Positions 47,131 to 59,399 are shown, counted from the first letter of the stretch. The stretch: 64,000 bases of DNA from Schistocephalus solidus (GCA_017591395.1 WEDG01003255.1:1-64000); one strand, 5' to 3'. The notes: a model not told the origin generated them from the letters alone. A program made the numbers and translations.

Positions 47131-48109
47131 GGTAGGCCAGCACAATGCCAAGCAATGACTGCGTGCAGAAACTATCTTGCGCTAACAAACGCACGGGCTC
47201 ACAGGTGGCCATGAAAATGAATCAAACATATTTAGGTTGAGTCCTCTTCACTTTTTATCGGGAGAGGAGGTTTCAAGCATCAGTCCATATGTAAAACAAG
47301 AGTTTCAGCATATACAGTTTCACTACAAAAGTTAAAATTGAACCCGAGGTTGTAGGAACGAAACCTATAACCAGGCAATCCCTTGTAGATGTTATTATTG
47401 ATGGAACATACGTACCTATATTTGGGTTGATTCATAAAAATGTATGGATTCGAGAGTCGAGGGGTGATTGATTCTGTTGCGGTTCGAGTATTTTGACGGT
47501 CCACGGTGATGGAAATCCAACCAGTCCTTGGAGAACTGTGTGGATCTCAGGGAATTGCAATCTGACTGTCCATAGTGAAAACTTTAATGTGGGAATCCAT
47601 TTACTGTCGTTATTCTCGAGTCGGTGATGATCGATTTTCACGGATGAAAATGCTTCGGCAGAGGAAGATGTAAGCCCTCCGGGCGTCAGATGCCTCACAC
47701 TATCAGCTGAGCTCTGTCTGCAATTCATCAGAGTACGTTTGGGATTACAATCAACGTAGGATTGCAGGAAACTCCGACACCCCCAGTCCCGGATCGCCCA
47801 ATGACTGCCCGGAATATGATGAATCAAAAAGCAAATCTAATTTCCCAGAAGTCAAATGCCGATGTGAGTTGGAATTGTTTTTTGTTTAATTGTGAGCTGC
47901 GCTACATTACTGAATGCGTTAATTCATCCGCCTGGTTTGTGAGTGAGTGAGTAAATTGGAGTCAAACTGATTGGATTTAAGACTGAGGCTGAGTGCCTTA
48001 ACTTTGAATTTTAAATGCCAGATTATAATTGTCTATTTACCTTTCATAAAACAGCTTTGGAATGAATTCATCTATATTAAAAGGCTTGGTAAGGAGGAAA
48101 TGTACGGCC

Positions 48110-48430
48110 TCCCTAAACGGGACGCGGGAACAAGAAACACCCATATTACATGTGGCTTTGCGAGAAAGACGGTTTAGAAATAAGGTGAGGATTAGGTTTA
48201 TGTATAGGGTTAGCTTTAACGTTCGAGGTACGGTCAGAATTTAGGTTAGAGTCAGGAGTATGTTAAGGGTTAGGGTCCGGGTTCATAATGTTAACTGTAG
48301 GGTTTACGTTTTGTGTAGGGCTAGAGTTTAGATTACGGTTGCAGTAAATTTTTATGTTAGGGTTAGTGTTAATGTTAAGACACGAGAATATTTACCCTTC
48401 CTGTACTTTATCGCAAGGCCACCTTTGTTA
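48110..48430. repeat. Telomere-like tract bounded by boxes (left arm, inner)
   Basis: G-strand fragments such as GTTAGGGTTAGTG, GGTTAGGGTCCGGG and AGGGTTAGC run at 48,185-48,385. One end has a diverged box (ACATGTGGCTTTGCGAGAAA, ~48,148-48,167), and the other CGCAAGGCCACCTTTG (~48,411). The boxes face outward. The partner is 54,826-55,140. Confidence 0.65.
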
Positions 48431-48599
48431 AGTGGGTGAAGCCTTCCTACTTCCACGTCCTTTTTCGGTGGTCAAGCGATTCATTCGTACCAAAGGCTTT
48501 CTGGACCTCAAATCACTCTAAAAAATAAAACTTGCAACACGAAATGTGTGTCGTGTTATCCGCTCAAATGTCTACCAAGACATGAGTTAAACCACCAAC

Positions 48600-49110
48600 T
48601 TTACCGATGTCCCGGCCAAATTGTCTACTTATCGGTTGCTCTGCAGGGAAGTTGTTTCTATTGGATGGTCTACGTTGGCACAAACGAAATTAGGCGTAGA
48701 CTATGGTGCATAGGGAGAAATTGAGTGGAGAGCAAGGCTGATTTACGGCGTGGCCAGCATTTACTATTCTCGCTAAACTAATTTCGACAGACATCCTGGC
48801 TATCACAACACGCGAGGCACCAACAGCACAGCAGACTGGATGGGCATTACGCAACAAATGTTCTCGTTGAATTAAACTTACGTTGGGGAAGGAAAATCCC
48901 CAATGGTAACCCAACGTGCTTTAGGGAGACCGCGTTTACTAGCTTCACTACAATAATTACGACGGACCTCACAGCTACAACGACACGCAAGAAATTGTCA
49001 CGTGTACGGTTGGCAGTGCTGGCTGAATGTGCTCCCTGTGCGGAATAGGGATCAAGTTGCAACAGCTCCATCTACCTGAGATACTCCTTGGTGTGAAATG
49101 CGAGACTCAC
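48600..49110. repeat. Diverged ~175-bp tandem units across the inner edge of the left arm
   Basis: GCATTTACTATTCTCGCTAA (48,757) and GCGTTTACTAGCTTCACTAC (48,932) start similar stretches ~175 bases apart. The preceding stretch (TCTACGTTGGCAC, then TAGGGAGA) also resembles ACCCAACGTGC and TAGGGAGA ahead of the second. Only the first unit is present in the right arm. Confidence 0.55.
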
Positions 49111-49679
49111 CTTGCAGAGTCTGTGCGGTGGGCATCACCTATGAGCCACTACAGGTGCGTCGCTCGTGTATGTGGCTTAATCTCCGAGTCCACAGCGTCT
49201 GACTGCATGTTCAGTCATTTGGAGGGTATCGTGCTTTAGGAACATGGCTAGCATGGGAGGAGAGTTTGAGGTGGATGTAGCAAAATACTTCATCACCAGA
49301 CAACATTCAGACGGTAGTGCAAACTCAGCTATAGGGTCAATGGTTGTCCTCATCACCTACCACTGACGAATTTACGGATTCCATCAAGGCCGGTCTGGGC
49401 CTAAACTATGCAGTTGTGGGGGGAGCTCAGAGGAAGACCTCATGTGCAGACGGCAGTATTTCGAGACAGGGCATTATTAACGACCCTGTTAGATACCTGA
49501 TGTATAGATGTCCCAGGTATCTTTGTTTGAATGTTAGATGTCAATTCTATCGACAATGCGTAACTGAAATCATTAACTGCCTTTTGAAATCACCCCTCTG
49601 TAACTGGAAAAGAGCAGATTATTACATCTTCAAAGGGACTATCTCTAATCTTTTTTGTAAGTGAGACAATAAGCACTTG
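49111..49679. other. Spacer DNA, unassigned
   Basis: A 106-residue plus-strand frame (49,344-49,664) has no motif. No gene supported. Confidence 0.35.
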
Positions 49680-49689
49680 CATTGGCCAA

Positions 49690-49812
49690 CATTTAAGGCA
49701 ACCGTTTTATTATTAAATAATAAGGGATTTTGGCAGCTTTTGATCATCCTTCAGACCGGGTCTTATGTAACTCGGTGGCCTCTGTGAGATTCGGACCCAC
49801 AACAGCAACGTA
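49690..49812 (-). mobile_element. tRNA-like SINE 2, minus-strand copy
   Basis: On the minus strand: GTGGGTCCGAATCTCACAGA (B box), GGCCACCGAGTTACATAAG, then a tail with CTGCCAAAATCCCTTATT. It matches the plus-strand copy at 50,016-50,155. Confidence 0.55.
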
Positions 49813-50155
49813 GTGGGTCAAAGGAATTATTCAAATCTGCCAAAATCCTCTACTAATTAATTTTGCCTGGTAGTTATCTGGTGGATTCTAGATTGCTTAG
49901 GAAATCCTGCTTGGGTAGTCAGCTTACTGTATCAGAATTGGCGGATTCCATATGTTGCAGTAGGCTGGGCGGGTAACCTGATCCAAGTTTGATTAAACTC
50001 ACGGCTGCCGGTGGGGACTCGTAGCTCAGTTGACTAGAGCGTTGGCTGTACTAAATTCTTCCCCTTGCTGGCGTGGGTTCGAATCCCACCGAGGCCACCG
50101 AGTTTTTTACAAGTGGGTCAAAGGAATTATTCAAATCTACCAAAATCCACTACTT
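49812..50155 (+). mobile_element. tRNA-like SINE 2, plus-strand copy with 42-bp direct repeats
   Basis: The head (50,016-50,102) reads GGACTCGTAGCTCAGTTGAC (A box) and GTGGGTTCGAATCCCACC (B box). The acceptor GGACTCG pairs with CGAGGCC at six of seven positions, and GCTC/GAGC form a D stem. The anticodon arm is not tRNA-like, so it is a tRNA-derived SINE or relic, not a good tRNA gene. AGTGGGTCAAAGGAATTATT and the next ~22 bases occur at both 49,812 and 50,112, flanking it. Confidence 0.6.
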
Positions 50156-50574
50156 ATTCTGTAAGAGCCTTTAAAGATTGCAATACCTGAGGTAGTGTAG
50201 AACGCTTGAAAATCGCATACGGAGATGCATATCCTGAGGACATGTTTGGAGTTTGCAGTGAAATAAAATTGGTATGCGAAGGAACTTAGTATAAGCCAGA
50301 CTCACCCTTTTCAATTTACGGAATTTTTATCGGCTATGCTATATCTCAGGGTTGGAAACTTGTCCTAGAGGGATTACTACAATTAAATCATTTGCATGTT
50401 TACCTTATACTCAAAGACCAATTGGCAAAATTTTTTATCCTAAATGTTTTTGTTCAATTGCAGTGAGAGAATTATATTTACGGAGTACAGGTTCATAAAA
50501 TTGAACCCAAACCAACGATAACCCACCGTTTAGCTAGCAAGCAGCATGGCACAAGTGGTGTCACGGAAAATGTC
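50156..50574. other. Spacer DNA, unassigned
   Basis: No feature recognised. Confidence 0.35.
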
Positions 50575-50985
50575 AGCAGGGGCCTGCGAATAATATGGTG
50601 GGTAGACAAGCAATGCTGACAAAGGCAAATGAAAGCGGAATGGGCATTTCTGGTTCATGAGTCGTCATGAGCCAGTCATATCAAACCCGAGGTGGTGCAG
50701 CACCCGAGGCTCGAACCTGCGACCCCTTGATCAGAAGTCCAAAGCCCTAACACCTGAGTCGTGAACTCGTTTTCTTTCTGGTTTAGATAGGGAAAATTAA
50801 CATTACTTTCTGAACACTCACCGATCGTTACCAGAAGTCACTCATCCCATACTGCCTTGACGCTCACTCACGAGCCCCGTCAGCAACTGCAACGTGGCTT
50901 TTAGTAGCAGGGGTAGTAGTATAGGTAAATAAGAAGACAAGGGAAACTGGAAGTGTTAATGGAAGTTGCTATTTGTAGTACGCAT
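50575..50985 (-). mobile_element. tRNA-derived SINE, copies 5 and 6
   Basis: The minus strand at 50,600-50,790 reads ACGAGTTCACGACTCAGGTG, GGTCGCAGGTTCGAGCCTCG (clear B box) and ACCACCTCGGGTTTGATATG. AGAAATGCCCATTCCGCTTT follows. Bases 50,810-50,985 hold another copy's body and 3' part (CAGTTTCCCTTGTCTTC, GACGGGGCTCGTGAGTGAG, CGATCGGTGAGTGTTC). This is the best-preserved copy for defining the family. Confidence 0.7.
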
Positions 50986-51919
50986 GTGATCGTGTGGCCA
51001 CCACGTACTATACAGTAGGTGTCCTAACTCATGAAATCTGATGAAGTTCATGAGTTATGGCCCGTTTCGCGAAATCAGCGCACACCTCGTCCACCAAAAT
51101 TTTACGTCAATAAAAAAACGATCGTTAGGAAATATATGGCTTTTTGTCGGTTTACAAATTAACATTACATTGTCTAGAAATAATATTTTTTAGAATAGGT
51201 ACAGATTACGAAAATGTGAAAGATTGACCTCGTTGAGTTAAATGAAGTTTAAAATGTATAGGAAGCCTGACCATGCAATTAAACGAGTGATTGAAGCAGA
51301 AAAAGCTGAATTGCTTTTGAAAATAGTCTTTTTCAGAGTTTTGTAAATTCATATTCCTCTAGATTAAGCGCAACGTAAAGTATGGCCGTCATCAAGCAGC
51401 CTTACATGAAACTGCATATTCCAACACCTTTTCACAAGAATTCGTCGGTTTTCATCCGTTTAAACATTGTCTTAGATTCTTTTGAACAAGGCAAGCAGAT
51501 TTTCGCTTCATTGCGTTGATAGGAACGATGCATGAATATAATATTTCATAAGCTTACATGTTCACAGGTCGGTCAATGACTAATAAATTTAAATAGAATC
51601 GTCAGGTCCAATCGTTAACGTACTATTTGGTGTATATAAATAGGACTATTCTATTGTTAAATTTCTCTTTAAATATTTCGAGTTTTTTATTACGATGAGT
51701 TGCAGATAGTCTTCGAAAATGAGGCGAATTCTTTACGATTTTCAGTGTCTTCAGCCGACTACCCATAAATGTACATTACATTCGATGAGTTTGGTAAACC
51801 CCTCAAAATAACATATTTCTTTAAAGCATTTACCGAAATAGTAAATTCTTTGGCATTTTTTCTAATGCAGACGGCCGTCCGGGTCATATTTGTAAACTCA
51901 CCTTGTGCCTCTATCACCT
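50986..51919. other. AT-rich spacer DNA, unassigned
   Basis: No gene or repeat recognised. Confidence 0.4.
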
Positions 51920-52125
51920 TTATCTGCTACTGTCGCTGAGGATGGGTCCGAGTGAGAATCCGAAAAACTAGGCCAATACAATTCTTGTTCCAGAGATCGC
52001 ATCTCCCCCTTCTGGAGGCTGGAATGGGCATTTCGGGCTCATTATTCGCCATCAGCCAGTCATAGCCAACCTCAAGTGGTGCCCAACCCGAGGCCCCTTC
52101 ATGAACACTCACCGCTCGTTAAAGG
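51920..52125 (-). mobile_element. tRNA-derived SINE, copy 7
   Basis: The minus strand reads GGGCACCACTTGAGGTTGGC, TATGACTGGCTGATGGCGAA and GAGCCCGAAATGCCCATTCC. It lies head to head with copy 8. Confidence 0.6.
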
Positions 52126-52335
52126 AATTCGTATGACTGGGTGATGACGGCTAAGGAGCCAGAAATGGCCATTCCAGTATCCCTCATCTGTGTCGGTATT
52201 GTTCATCGGACTCCGCTACTACTAGCCACTTTGCGGCTGCTGGCGGGGCTCGAGAGTGAGCGCCAGAGTGGAATGAGACGAGTGAGTCCCGTAACTAATC
52301 GGTGCCTCATCGGCGCAGAAGTAATTTCACTAGAC
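52126..52335 (+). mobile_element. tRNA-derived SINE, copy 8 (body and 3' part)
   Basis: TGGGTGATGACGGCTAAGGA, GCCAGAAATGGCCATTCCAG, CTGTGTCGGTATTGTTC, then GCCACTTTGCGGCTGCTGGC and GGGGCTCGAGAGTGAGCG. Matches 31,706-31,890. Confidence 0.65.
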
Positions 52336-52689
52336 TTCATGTGGAATCACTACCTGAAACCCAGATGCGAGTTCCTGGGCAAAAGGTTTCGAGCAAGTTT
52401 TTACTCCCGAGCACGAGAGCTATTATCCCGTTGACAACTGTCCAATTGTGTTCTTACCGAAGATGAGTAGCAATTTCTTCTAGGCTATTGGCAACGAAGT
52501 CCATTTGTCCGTCATGGCCTGACCTTCATCACCTTTCGTGAGGAAAGTATACACAAAGTAATTCCCCCTGATCTTCAATCTCTGATATTTTTCCTACCTA
52601 AAGGCAAATTATATTTTAAGAAGGGTTTATTGAAAGAAAAATGTTAGTTTGAAAATTCTAATGAATAGGGACCGAGGGATCAGGTTAGC

Positions 52690-53100
52690 GGAGGGCTTAC
52701 TTTCCGAAGGAAATACCGACAAAGACCATGCAGACAGCAGTACAATTTCTTGTTCATTAGTCATCATCAGTCCTTTATATTAAACTCCAGGTTTTTAGCA
52801 TTTGGAAATGGAATCCGGAATATTTTGTCTTCAAGTTGAGCGCTTTACTGTTGAGGCACATGTTCTTTGTACTCTCGGTTGCGTTCGAGCGTATTAATTG
52901 CGTTGCAGATGCACTTACCGATCTGGTTATGGGACATGGTCGTTCCGTTGTGCCTACCGGTTCAATCAAGAGACCACGAAAGCAGTCGCCTAGGACGAGG
53001 AGGAACAGTTGGCTAGGCCTGTTTGATGACGGCTAATAAGCCAGAAATAATCATCCCAGCCTACCTTGTCTTTCTCGTTACTCTTTAGCAAATATTCCTT
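52690..53100. mobile_element. tRNA-derived SINE, copies 9 (minus) and 10 (plus), partial
   Basis: A minus-strand piece lies at 52,690-52,790 (TCTTTGTCGGTATTTCC; TGATGATGACTAATGAAC). A plus-strand piece lies at 53,018-53,090 (TTTGATGACGGCTAATAAGC, CAGAAATAATCATCCCAGCC). The 220 bases between are unassigned. Confidence 0.5.
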
Positions 53101-53149
53101 GTCGCTTTGCGATGGACCTCAATGGCTCTAGATTGAGTCCCGAAACACT

Positions 53150-54477
53150 TTGAGACGGAGATGGTGAGCAGACACATTCAGCAAAACAGTATTCAACTTA
53201 CCTGGTGGTCGCTTACCTAGGGGTCTCCTGCGTGGTTGCAGACGAAGCATCATCTTGGAGACGATGAGGTGATGATGCGTCTATCCGTCGACATCGGGGA
53301 TCGCGTTTGTCTCTCGAATATCTTGCTGATCGCGCCCCCCCGGACGATAACATAGTTCAAGAGGTGCCAGTGTCTCGACCGGGGTGCACCCGGGTCGCCT
53401 TTATCCGCATCGGGAGGCGGAAGAAGGTGTTGGTCAGAATCAAGCGGTGTTCAGCGCCGGTACATAGGAGAAGAAGACCGTTGTCATTGAAGCTAGCAAG
53501 TCCATGGGGACCCAGCACTCCTATCCACGTGGCACTGTCTGTACCGACGTGGGCGTCAAAGTCACCAAGGAAAATAAACTTATTCGCCTTCGGTACGATT
53601 GGCAGGAGAGCTTGTAGATCCTCATAGAATTTTTTCTTTGTCTCGTCGGAGCTCGTCAGTGGGTGTGCGCAGGCGCTGATGATGGTGGCAAACTTGTCTC
53701 CCCGGAGAGGCTAGCGGATGCTGATCAAACGATTGTTGATGCCCTGTGGCGAACAGGGCAGACGTCCCACAATGTCCCTCCGGATAGCAAAGGCGACTCT
53801 AGCGTCGCGTCGCTCTGCCTTTGGCTGACCGCTCCAGAAAAATGTGTAGCCGGGACCCACCTCCTCCAGCTGACCCTGCTCAGAGAATTGGGTCTCGCTG
53901 AGAGCAGCAATGTCTACCCTGTAGCCTACCAGTTCCCGAGCGACTAGCACCGTCCTCCGTTCCGGTCAGTTACTCCTGGGATTGTCTAAAAGGGATCGAA
54001 CATTCGAGGCTGAGCAAGCAGGGAGGTACCCCTGAGGGCACGGTGGGGGGATAGGGAGAGGAGTTGTTTTTGATTTTGTTTAGAGCTTTTCGACCGCATG
54101 TAATTGCAGTCTGCTAGCCGAGGTCTGCTGCAGCTCTCGTGATACCCAGCATTTGTTTTGGGCACCTTTTCTATCCCCCTCCCCCGCGAGGGTTAAGCAG
54201 TGCTGTCCGTAAATAGGGCTGCTGAGTTATCCCAGGCGGCTACTGAACTCCAGTAGGTGTAACAATTTGGGTTAGTGAGAGAACGACCGATTCGCCTGGG
54301 CCGCTTACGTGATTGCATGTCGCCTTCGCTGTAGGACGTTTTCGACCTTGGGCGAGGAGGGAAGGGTGAGGGGAGAGAGAGAAGTAATAGGAAAATATAG
54401 TAGGGGAGAGAGAGGAGGAAAGGAGGATGGAAAGGAGAGTTGGGCACCAGCTAGAGGCGGCCACAGGAGAATTCACC
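53150..54477 (-). mobile_element. Second zinc-finger-type LINE copy: leader and endonuclease only
   Basis: This aligns with 23,100-24,635. The endonuclease blocks are [56 protein letters not shown] and LTNTFFRLP. The end reads THHHLIVS in place of TDHxLVIS, losing the catalytic Asp, and a stop precedes it. GDFN has become GDFD. Coding fades at GKLNTVLLN near 53,180, and nothing of the linker, RT or zinc fingers follows. Its leader (54,010-54,477) ends exactly where the right inverted-repeat arm begins. Confidence 0.82.
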
Positions 54478-54825
54478 GCGAGAATAGTAAATGCTGGCCA
54501 CGCCGTAAATCAGCCTTGCTCTCCACTCAATTTCTCCCTACGCACCATAGTCTACGCCTCATTTCAGTTTGTGCCAACGTAGACCATCCAATAGAACAAC
54601 TTCCCTGCAGAGCAACCGATAAGTAGACAATTTGGCCGGGACATCGGTAAAGTTGGTGGTTTAACTCATGTCTTGGTAGACATTTGAGCGGATAACACGA
54701 CACACATTTCGTGTTGTAAGTTTTATTTTTTGGAGTGATTTGAGGTCGACAAAGCCTTTGGTACGAATGAATCGCTTGACCACCGAAAAAGGACGTGGAA
54801 GTAGGAAGGCTTCACCCACTTAACA

Positions 54826-55140
54826 AAGGTGGCCTCGCGATAAAGTTCAGGAAGGGTCAATATTCTCGTGTCTTAACATTAACACTAATCCTAACAAAAA
54901 ACTTTACTGCAACCGTAATCTAAACTCTAGCCCTACCCAAAACGTAAACCCTACAGTTAACATCATGAACCCGGACCCTAACCCTTAACATACTCCTGAC
55001 TCTAACCTAAATTCTGACCGTACCTCGAACGTTAAAGCTAACCCTATACATAAACCTAATCCTCACCTTATTTCTAAACCGTCTTTCTCGCAAAGCCACA
55101 TGTAATATGGGTGTTTCTTGTTCCCGCGTCCCGTTTAGGA
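54826..55140. repeat. Telomere-like tract bounded by boxes (right arm, inner)
   Basis: AGGTGGCCTCGCGATAAAG at the left end, C-strand fragments (ACACTAATCCTAAC, GACCCTAACCCTTAAC, GCTAACCCTATAC) through 54,885-55,075. At the right end TTTCTCGCAAAGCCACATGT and TTCCCGCGTCCCGTTTAGG. Mirror of 48,110-48,430. Confidence 0.65.
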
Positions 55141-56114
55141 GGCCGTACATTTCCTCCTTACCAAGCCTTTTAATATAGATGAATTCATTCCAAAGCTGTT
55201 TTATGAAAGGTAAATAGACAATTATAATCTGGCATTTAAAATCAAAGTTAAGGCACTCAGCCTCAGTCTTAAATCCAATCAGTTTGACTCCAATTTACTC
55301 ACTCACTCACAAACCAGGCGGATGAATTAACGCATTCAGTAATGTAGCGCAGCTCACAATTAAACAAAAAACAATTCCAACTCACATCGGCATTTGACTT
55401 CTGGGAAATTAGATTTGCTTTTTGATTCATCATATTCCGGGCAGTCATTGGGCGATCCGGGACTGGGGGTGTCGGAGTTTCCTGCAATCCTACGTTGATT
55501 GTAATCCCAAACGTACTCTGATGAATTGCAGACAGAGATCAGCTGATAGTGTGAGGCATCTGACACCCGTAGGGCTTACATCTTCCTCTGCCGAAGCATT
55601 TTCATCCGTGAAAATCGATCATCACCGGCTCGAGAATAACGACAGTAAATGGATTCCCACATTAAAGTTTTCACTATGGACAGTCAGATTGCAATTCCCT
55701 GAGATCCACACAGTTCTCCAAGGACTGGTTGGATTTCCATCACCGTGGACAGTCAAAATACTCGAACCGCAACAGAATTAATCACCCCTCGACTCTCGAA
55801 TCCATACATTTTTATGAATCAACCCAAATATAGGTACGTATGTTTCATCTATAATAACATCTACAAGGGATTGCCTGGTTATAGGTTTCGTTCCTACAAC
55901 CTTGGTTCAATTTTAACTTTTGTAGTGAAACTGTATATGCTGAAACTCTTGTTGTACATATAGACTGATGCTTGAAACCTCCTCTCCCGATAAAAAGTGA
56001 AGAGGACTCAACCTAAATATGTTTGATGCATTTTCATGGCCACCTGTGAGCCCGTGCGTTTGTTAGTGCAAGATAGTTTCTGCACGCAGTCATTGCTTGG
56101 CATTGTGCTGGCCT

Positions 56115-56605
56115 ACCTATGGTCCAGGCAGACTAAAGAACCGTCCATTTAAGAGGAATGGTTGACATGGGATGCCATCAAAGGCAAGCTCCTTGACGAA
56201 GCGAACACTACGGTGGTAATGACACTAAAAAGGAAGGGGTTTATGACATCGCAAAGTAAACACACTTCATGGCTGTATTTCGCAAGTGTTAATTGCGGAC
56301 AAATATTTCACCGTTATGTCAGCATTCACGTGTAGGTGTTAAATTAGGTGACTGATAGTATATTGAAATGTTGTTGGTAATCAACAGGGAAGCGGCAGAG
56401 CAGACTAAGAAACCACCCATGCAAAAGGAATGGATGCAATGTAATGCCACCGAAGGTGATTGAAATTATATTGATATAGGGTTGCAACTAGGCATGCAAA
56501 GCGGCGTAGCAGACTAGGGAATCGTCCATGAAAGAAGCCAGAGGATGTTTGATGCCATAGAACGCAGTAGGCTTAACTAAGATTATGTGATAGTGGTAAT
56601 TCCGT
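56115..56605 (-). repeat. Degenerate satellite motifs (right arm)
   Basis: Mirror of 46,640-47,130; the motif CAGACTAAGAAACCACCCAT and variants recur. Confidence 0.6.
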
Positions 56606-56899
56606 GCATACTGTAATGGGAAAAAAAGCGTAGCAGAATAAACCCAAATTATCTCTCTTCAACCACCCCTGCAAGTACAGGTAAGCCTGTCCCTGTTATG
56701 TAAGATTTCCGCAGGGTGCGCAATGAAGTGTGGCAACGTAAACAGCTAACCAACTGAAGGACATTCCGTCACAAAATCATCCTAGATCCACCTACTGGAC
56801 AGCCGTTAGTAAGCATGTATTTTAAATAAACTCCGTTTGGCGGCCATTCCAGGTAGCTCCACCGTTCCGTTCTGCTTACTCTGCTTACACTAGATTCGC

Positions 56900-57055
56900 G
56901 TCAGCAGCCTCACAGTGGCTATCTTGACACCGGACACAGGCGGGTTAGGCAAGAGGCGGTGTGCCTACTATCGCTTTAAACTAATCCAGGCGCCAGTCAC
57001 CGTCCTTGCGACACTTTCCTCTGGAGCATACGGTGGACGTCGTCTGAATTGACGG
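56900..57055 (-). repeat. Dispersed repeat family A, right-arm partial copy 3
   Basis: Mirror of 46,195-46,350; GCTATCTTGACACCGGACAC and AGCATACGGTGGACGTCGTC are visible on the plus strand. Confidence 0.7.
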
Positions 57056-58179
57056 TTAAAATATCGTTTACATAAGGGCTCGCAACGTTGACGTGCGGCT
57101 AGACAAACCACAGGTACTTTGCTTTTGCAAATACACACACTTCTTAGCTTAGGAACGTGGTACGTTCCGAACGGCCGTTCGTAAGTCGCAAATTGAGGGT
57201 TAGTTTGCACTATTTGCATATTTGCCTTAATTGGACCTTCTTCTTCTGGGGTTTGCTGAAGAAGGTCTTTTGATCGCTTGCCGTGACGTAGAAAACGACA
57301 AACCTGAAATGCGGAGTTATTGGGGTAATTCAGGCTCAAATTACCTCATTATGCTCAATTCCAGGAAGCGTACCTGTTCCCATATCCTCACCTTCGCATC
57401 TATCATATACTCCCTGGAATTTGGCTCAAGCAAGAGGTATTGTGGGACTTATTTTGTATTAGAGCTAACCTTATTCTTAGGGCGTTTGCAGGGTAACAGC
57501 TATTAACGTAACACTTTTACGCTGTGTATGCCTGTGTTGAGACCCACGTGAGGGCCTAAAGCTCTCCAGGTTCTGCTAAGATAGGCTAATTCAGCCGCCA
57601 CAATCCATGTATGTTAGAGCTTGTTTGTATATATTAGTGACTTAAAGTCCATTTAAGCACCAATATATAGAAAGTCGAAGGCAGGCCCTCCTCTCAGGTA
57701 AGGTTTCGCTTGTTCCGACTTGATAGCGATTCATTAGCATATTCCTCTCAGAGTACGGAAGGAACTGTAGCGGGCACATGCGTCAAGCGCGTTTGCAGAT
57801 GTCTAAATTATCTGAACCGGAGGTTAAGATTTTCTGCAAAGATGTTGGCAGGCATTCGAAAAACATTTCCTTCGAATAACTATTATCAATGGTCGTGTGC
57901 CCAAGAGGAGGACGCACTAGGCGCTGGAGTGCAGACAGTTGCCGATACCCCAAATCCTCTTTTTTGACGAGGGTAGGATAACGCTATCGATCCAAAACCG
58001 AGGTCAGGTGGTGAAGGTCAGCCTTAGGCTTCGTATGAGGCGCATCAAATGTTGGATCCTGTAACAGCGTCCGCTGTATCACCTCAATAAGCCTATAGTA
58101 TTTAACTATCTCTTGCGCTATTCAGCTGCAGAATGTCGACAAAACACGTTTCGGGGCTTTCAACGAATACCTGTGTCGC

Positions 58180-58991
58180 CAGTGCTTCCCTAAACGGGCC
58201 GCGTGGCTGATGCGTTGGACCAACACGGGGACCATATCAGGATGCGACTATCGTTATTATTCTTGAATGCGGTCCTATTACAAATGCCTAACATGCGGGG
58301 ATGGGCATGCCCAACATGGGCAGAGGTAGGTTCAGGCTCATTGCGCACCTACACTCCCAATCCATGGAGATGTTTCATCTGCGCCCGACTTTGCCTCCCG
58401 TCTTCTTGGATATTTCATGACACCGGGCACAAGCGGGTTATGGTTGAGAGAATCTGGTAGATGCAGTGCTAGTCTACTCTCACTTAAAACTAATCTTCTC
58501 ACAACTCACCGTCCCTGTACCATCCTTCTGTGGGGCATACGGTGGAAATAGTCGGACTTCGACGGTCGAACTGACGTGTGTGTGTGTGTGTGTGTGTTTG
58601 TGAGACTGTTTGTACCCCCTACACGGGCTGCGTGGTACATGGGCTGGATCAATACGGGGCCAAATCAGGGTCTGGCAGGCGTTATTATTCTGCGATGCGG
58701 TCCCATACCAAATGTCGAGCATGGGGGTGTGCGTTTCCATCATAGGCATGCGCTGAGGCAGGCTTGTGCCACACCCCACTCTCCCACTCCGTTGGAGATG
58801 CTTTATTTGCGCCCGACCCCGCCTCCGGTCTTCTTTACTATATCTTGACACCAGGAACAGTTGGGTAAGGGATTGCGACAGATGCTGTGCAAGTCAACTA
58901 TACTTAAACTAATTTTCGCGCAAGTCACCGTCCCTGCACCACACTTCTGTGGCGCATACATTGGATATCATTAGATTATGACGGTCAAACC
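58180..58991 (-). repeat. Dispersed repeat family A, right-arm tandem pair
   Basis: Mirror of 43,692-44,500: two copies on the minus strand separated by a (TG)n run at 58,575-58,598. Confidence 0.8.
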
Positions 58992-59399
58992 GATGTATCG
59001 ACAGTATGATCAACCATACAACCCTAGGTCATGTGCTGTTGGCACTTAGTGTCCCCGGTGTCAACTCATGTTTCAGTTTAGCGTTGCTTTGTTTACAACG
59101 ATGTGTACAATATTTTCGACTTCTGTTTTATTTTTATTCCGCCTAGTTATTTACGGTGTCGTCGGTGCGTTGCGCAGTATTTTAGCTAGAGCGAAATCTG
59201 TCTTTGGATTTGTGGACGACACCACGTCTGCGCAAACGCCAGTGGGACTCAGCAAACAGCACTCAACATCGCGGACACGATTCCAACCTTTGCAACCTTT
59301 CATCCCAGTCAGTGTTGGACAAACGTGCAGCCAGCGCAAATCTTATAGGGAAATGGGTATGACTCGACAGGACATGGGAAAAGGAACGCCCCGAACAAT

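Larger units (their letters stand above)
42170..48773 (+). repeat. Left arm of an 18.3-kb inverted repeat
   Basis: The reverse complement of 54,478-60,512. Corresponding positions sum to ~102,665-102,685 in the outer part and ~103,250 in the inner part, so the arms are collinear apart from one ~589-base segment present only here. At the inner edge (48,661-48,773) I count about three differences in 113 bases. The inner edge ends at TTACTATTCTCGC, and the outer edge fades at GGCGTAAGAGTCATGATGAG. Contents: dispersed repeats, telomere-like tracts, satellite motifs; no recognised gene. Confidence 0.93.
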
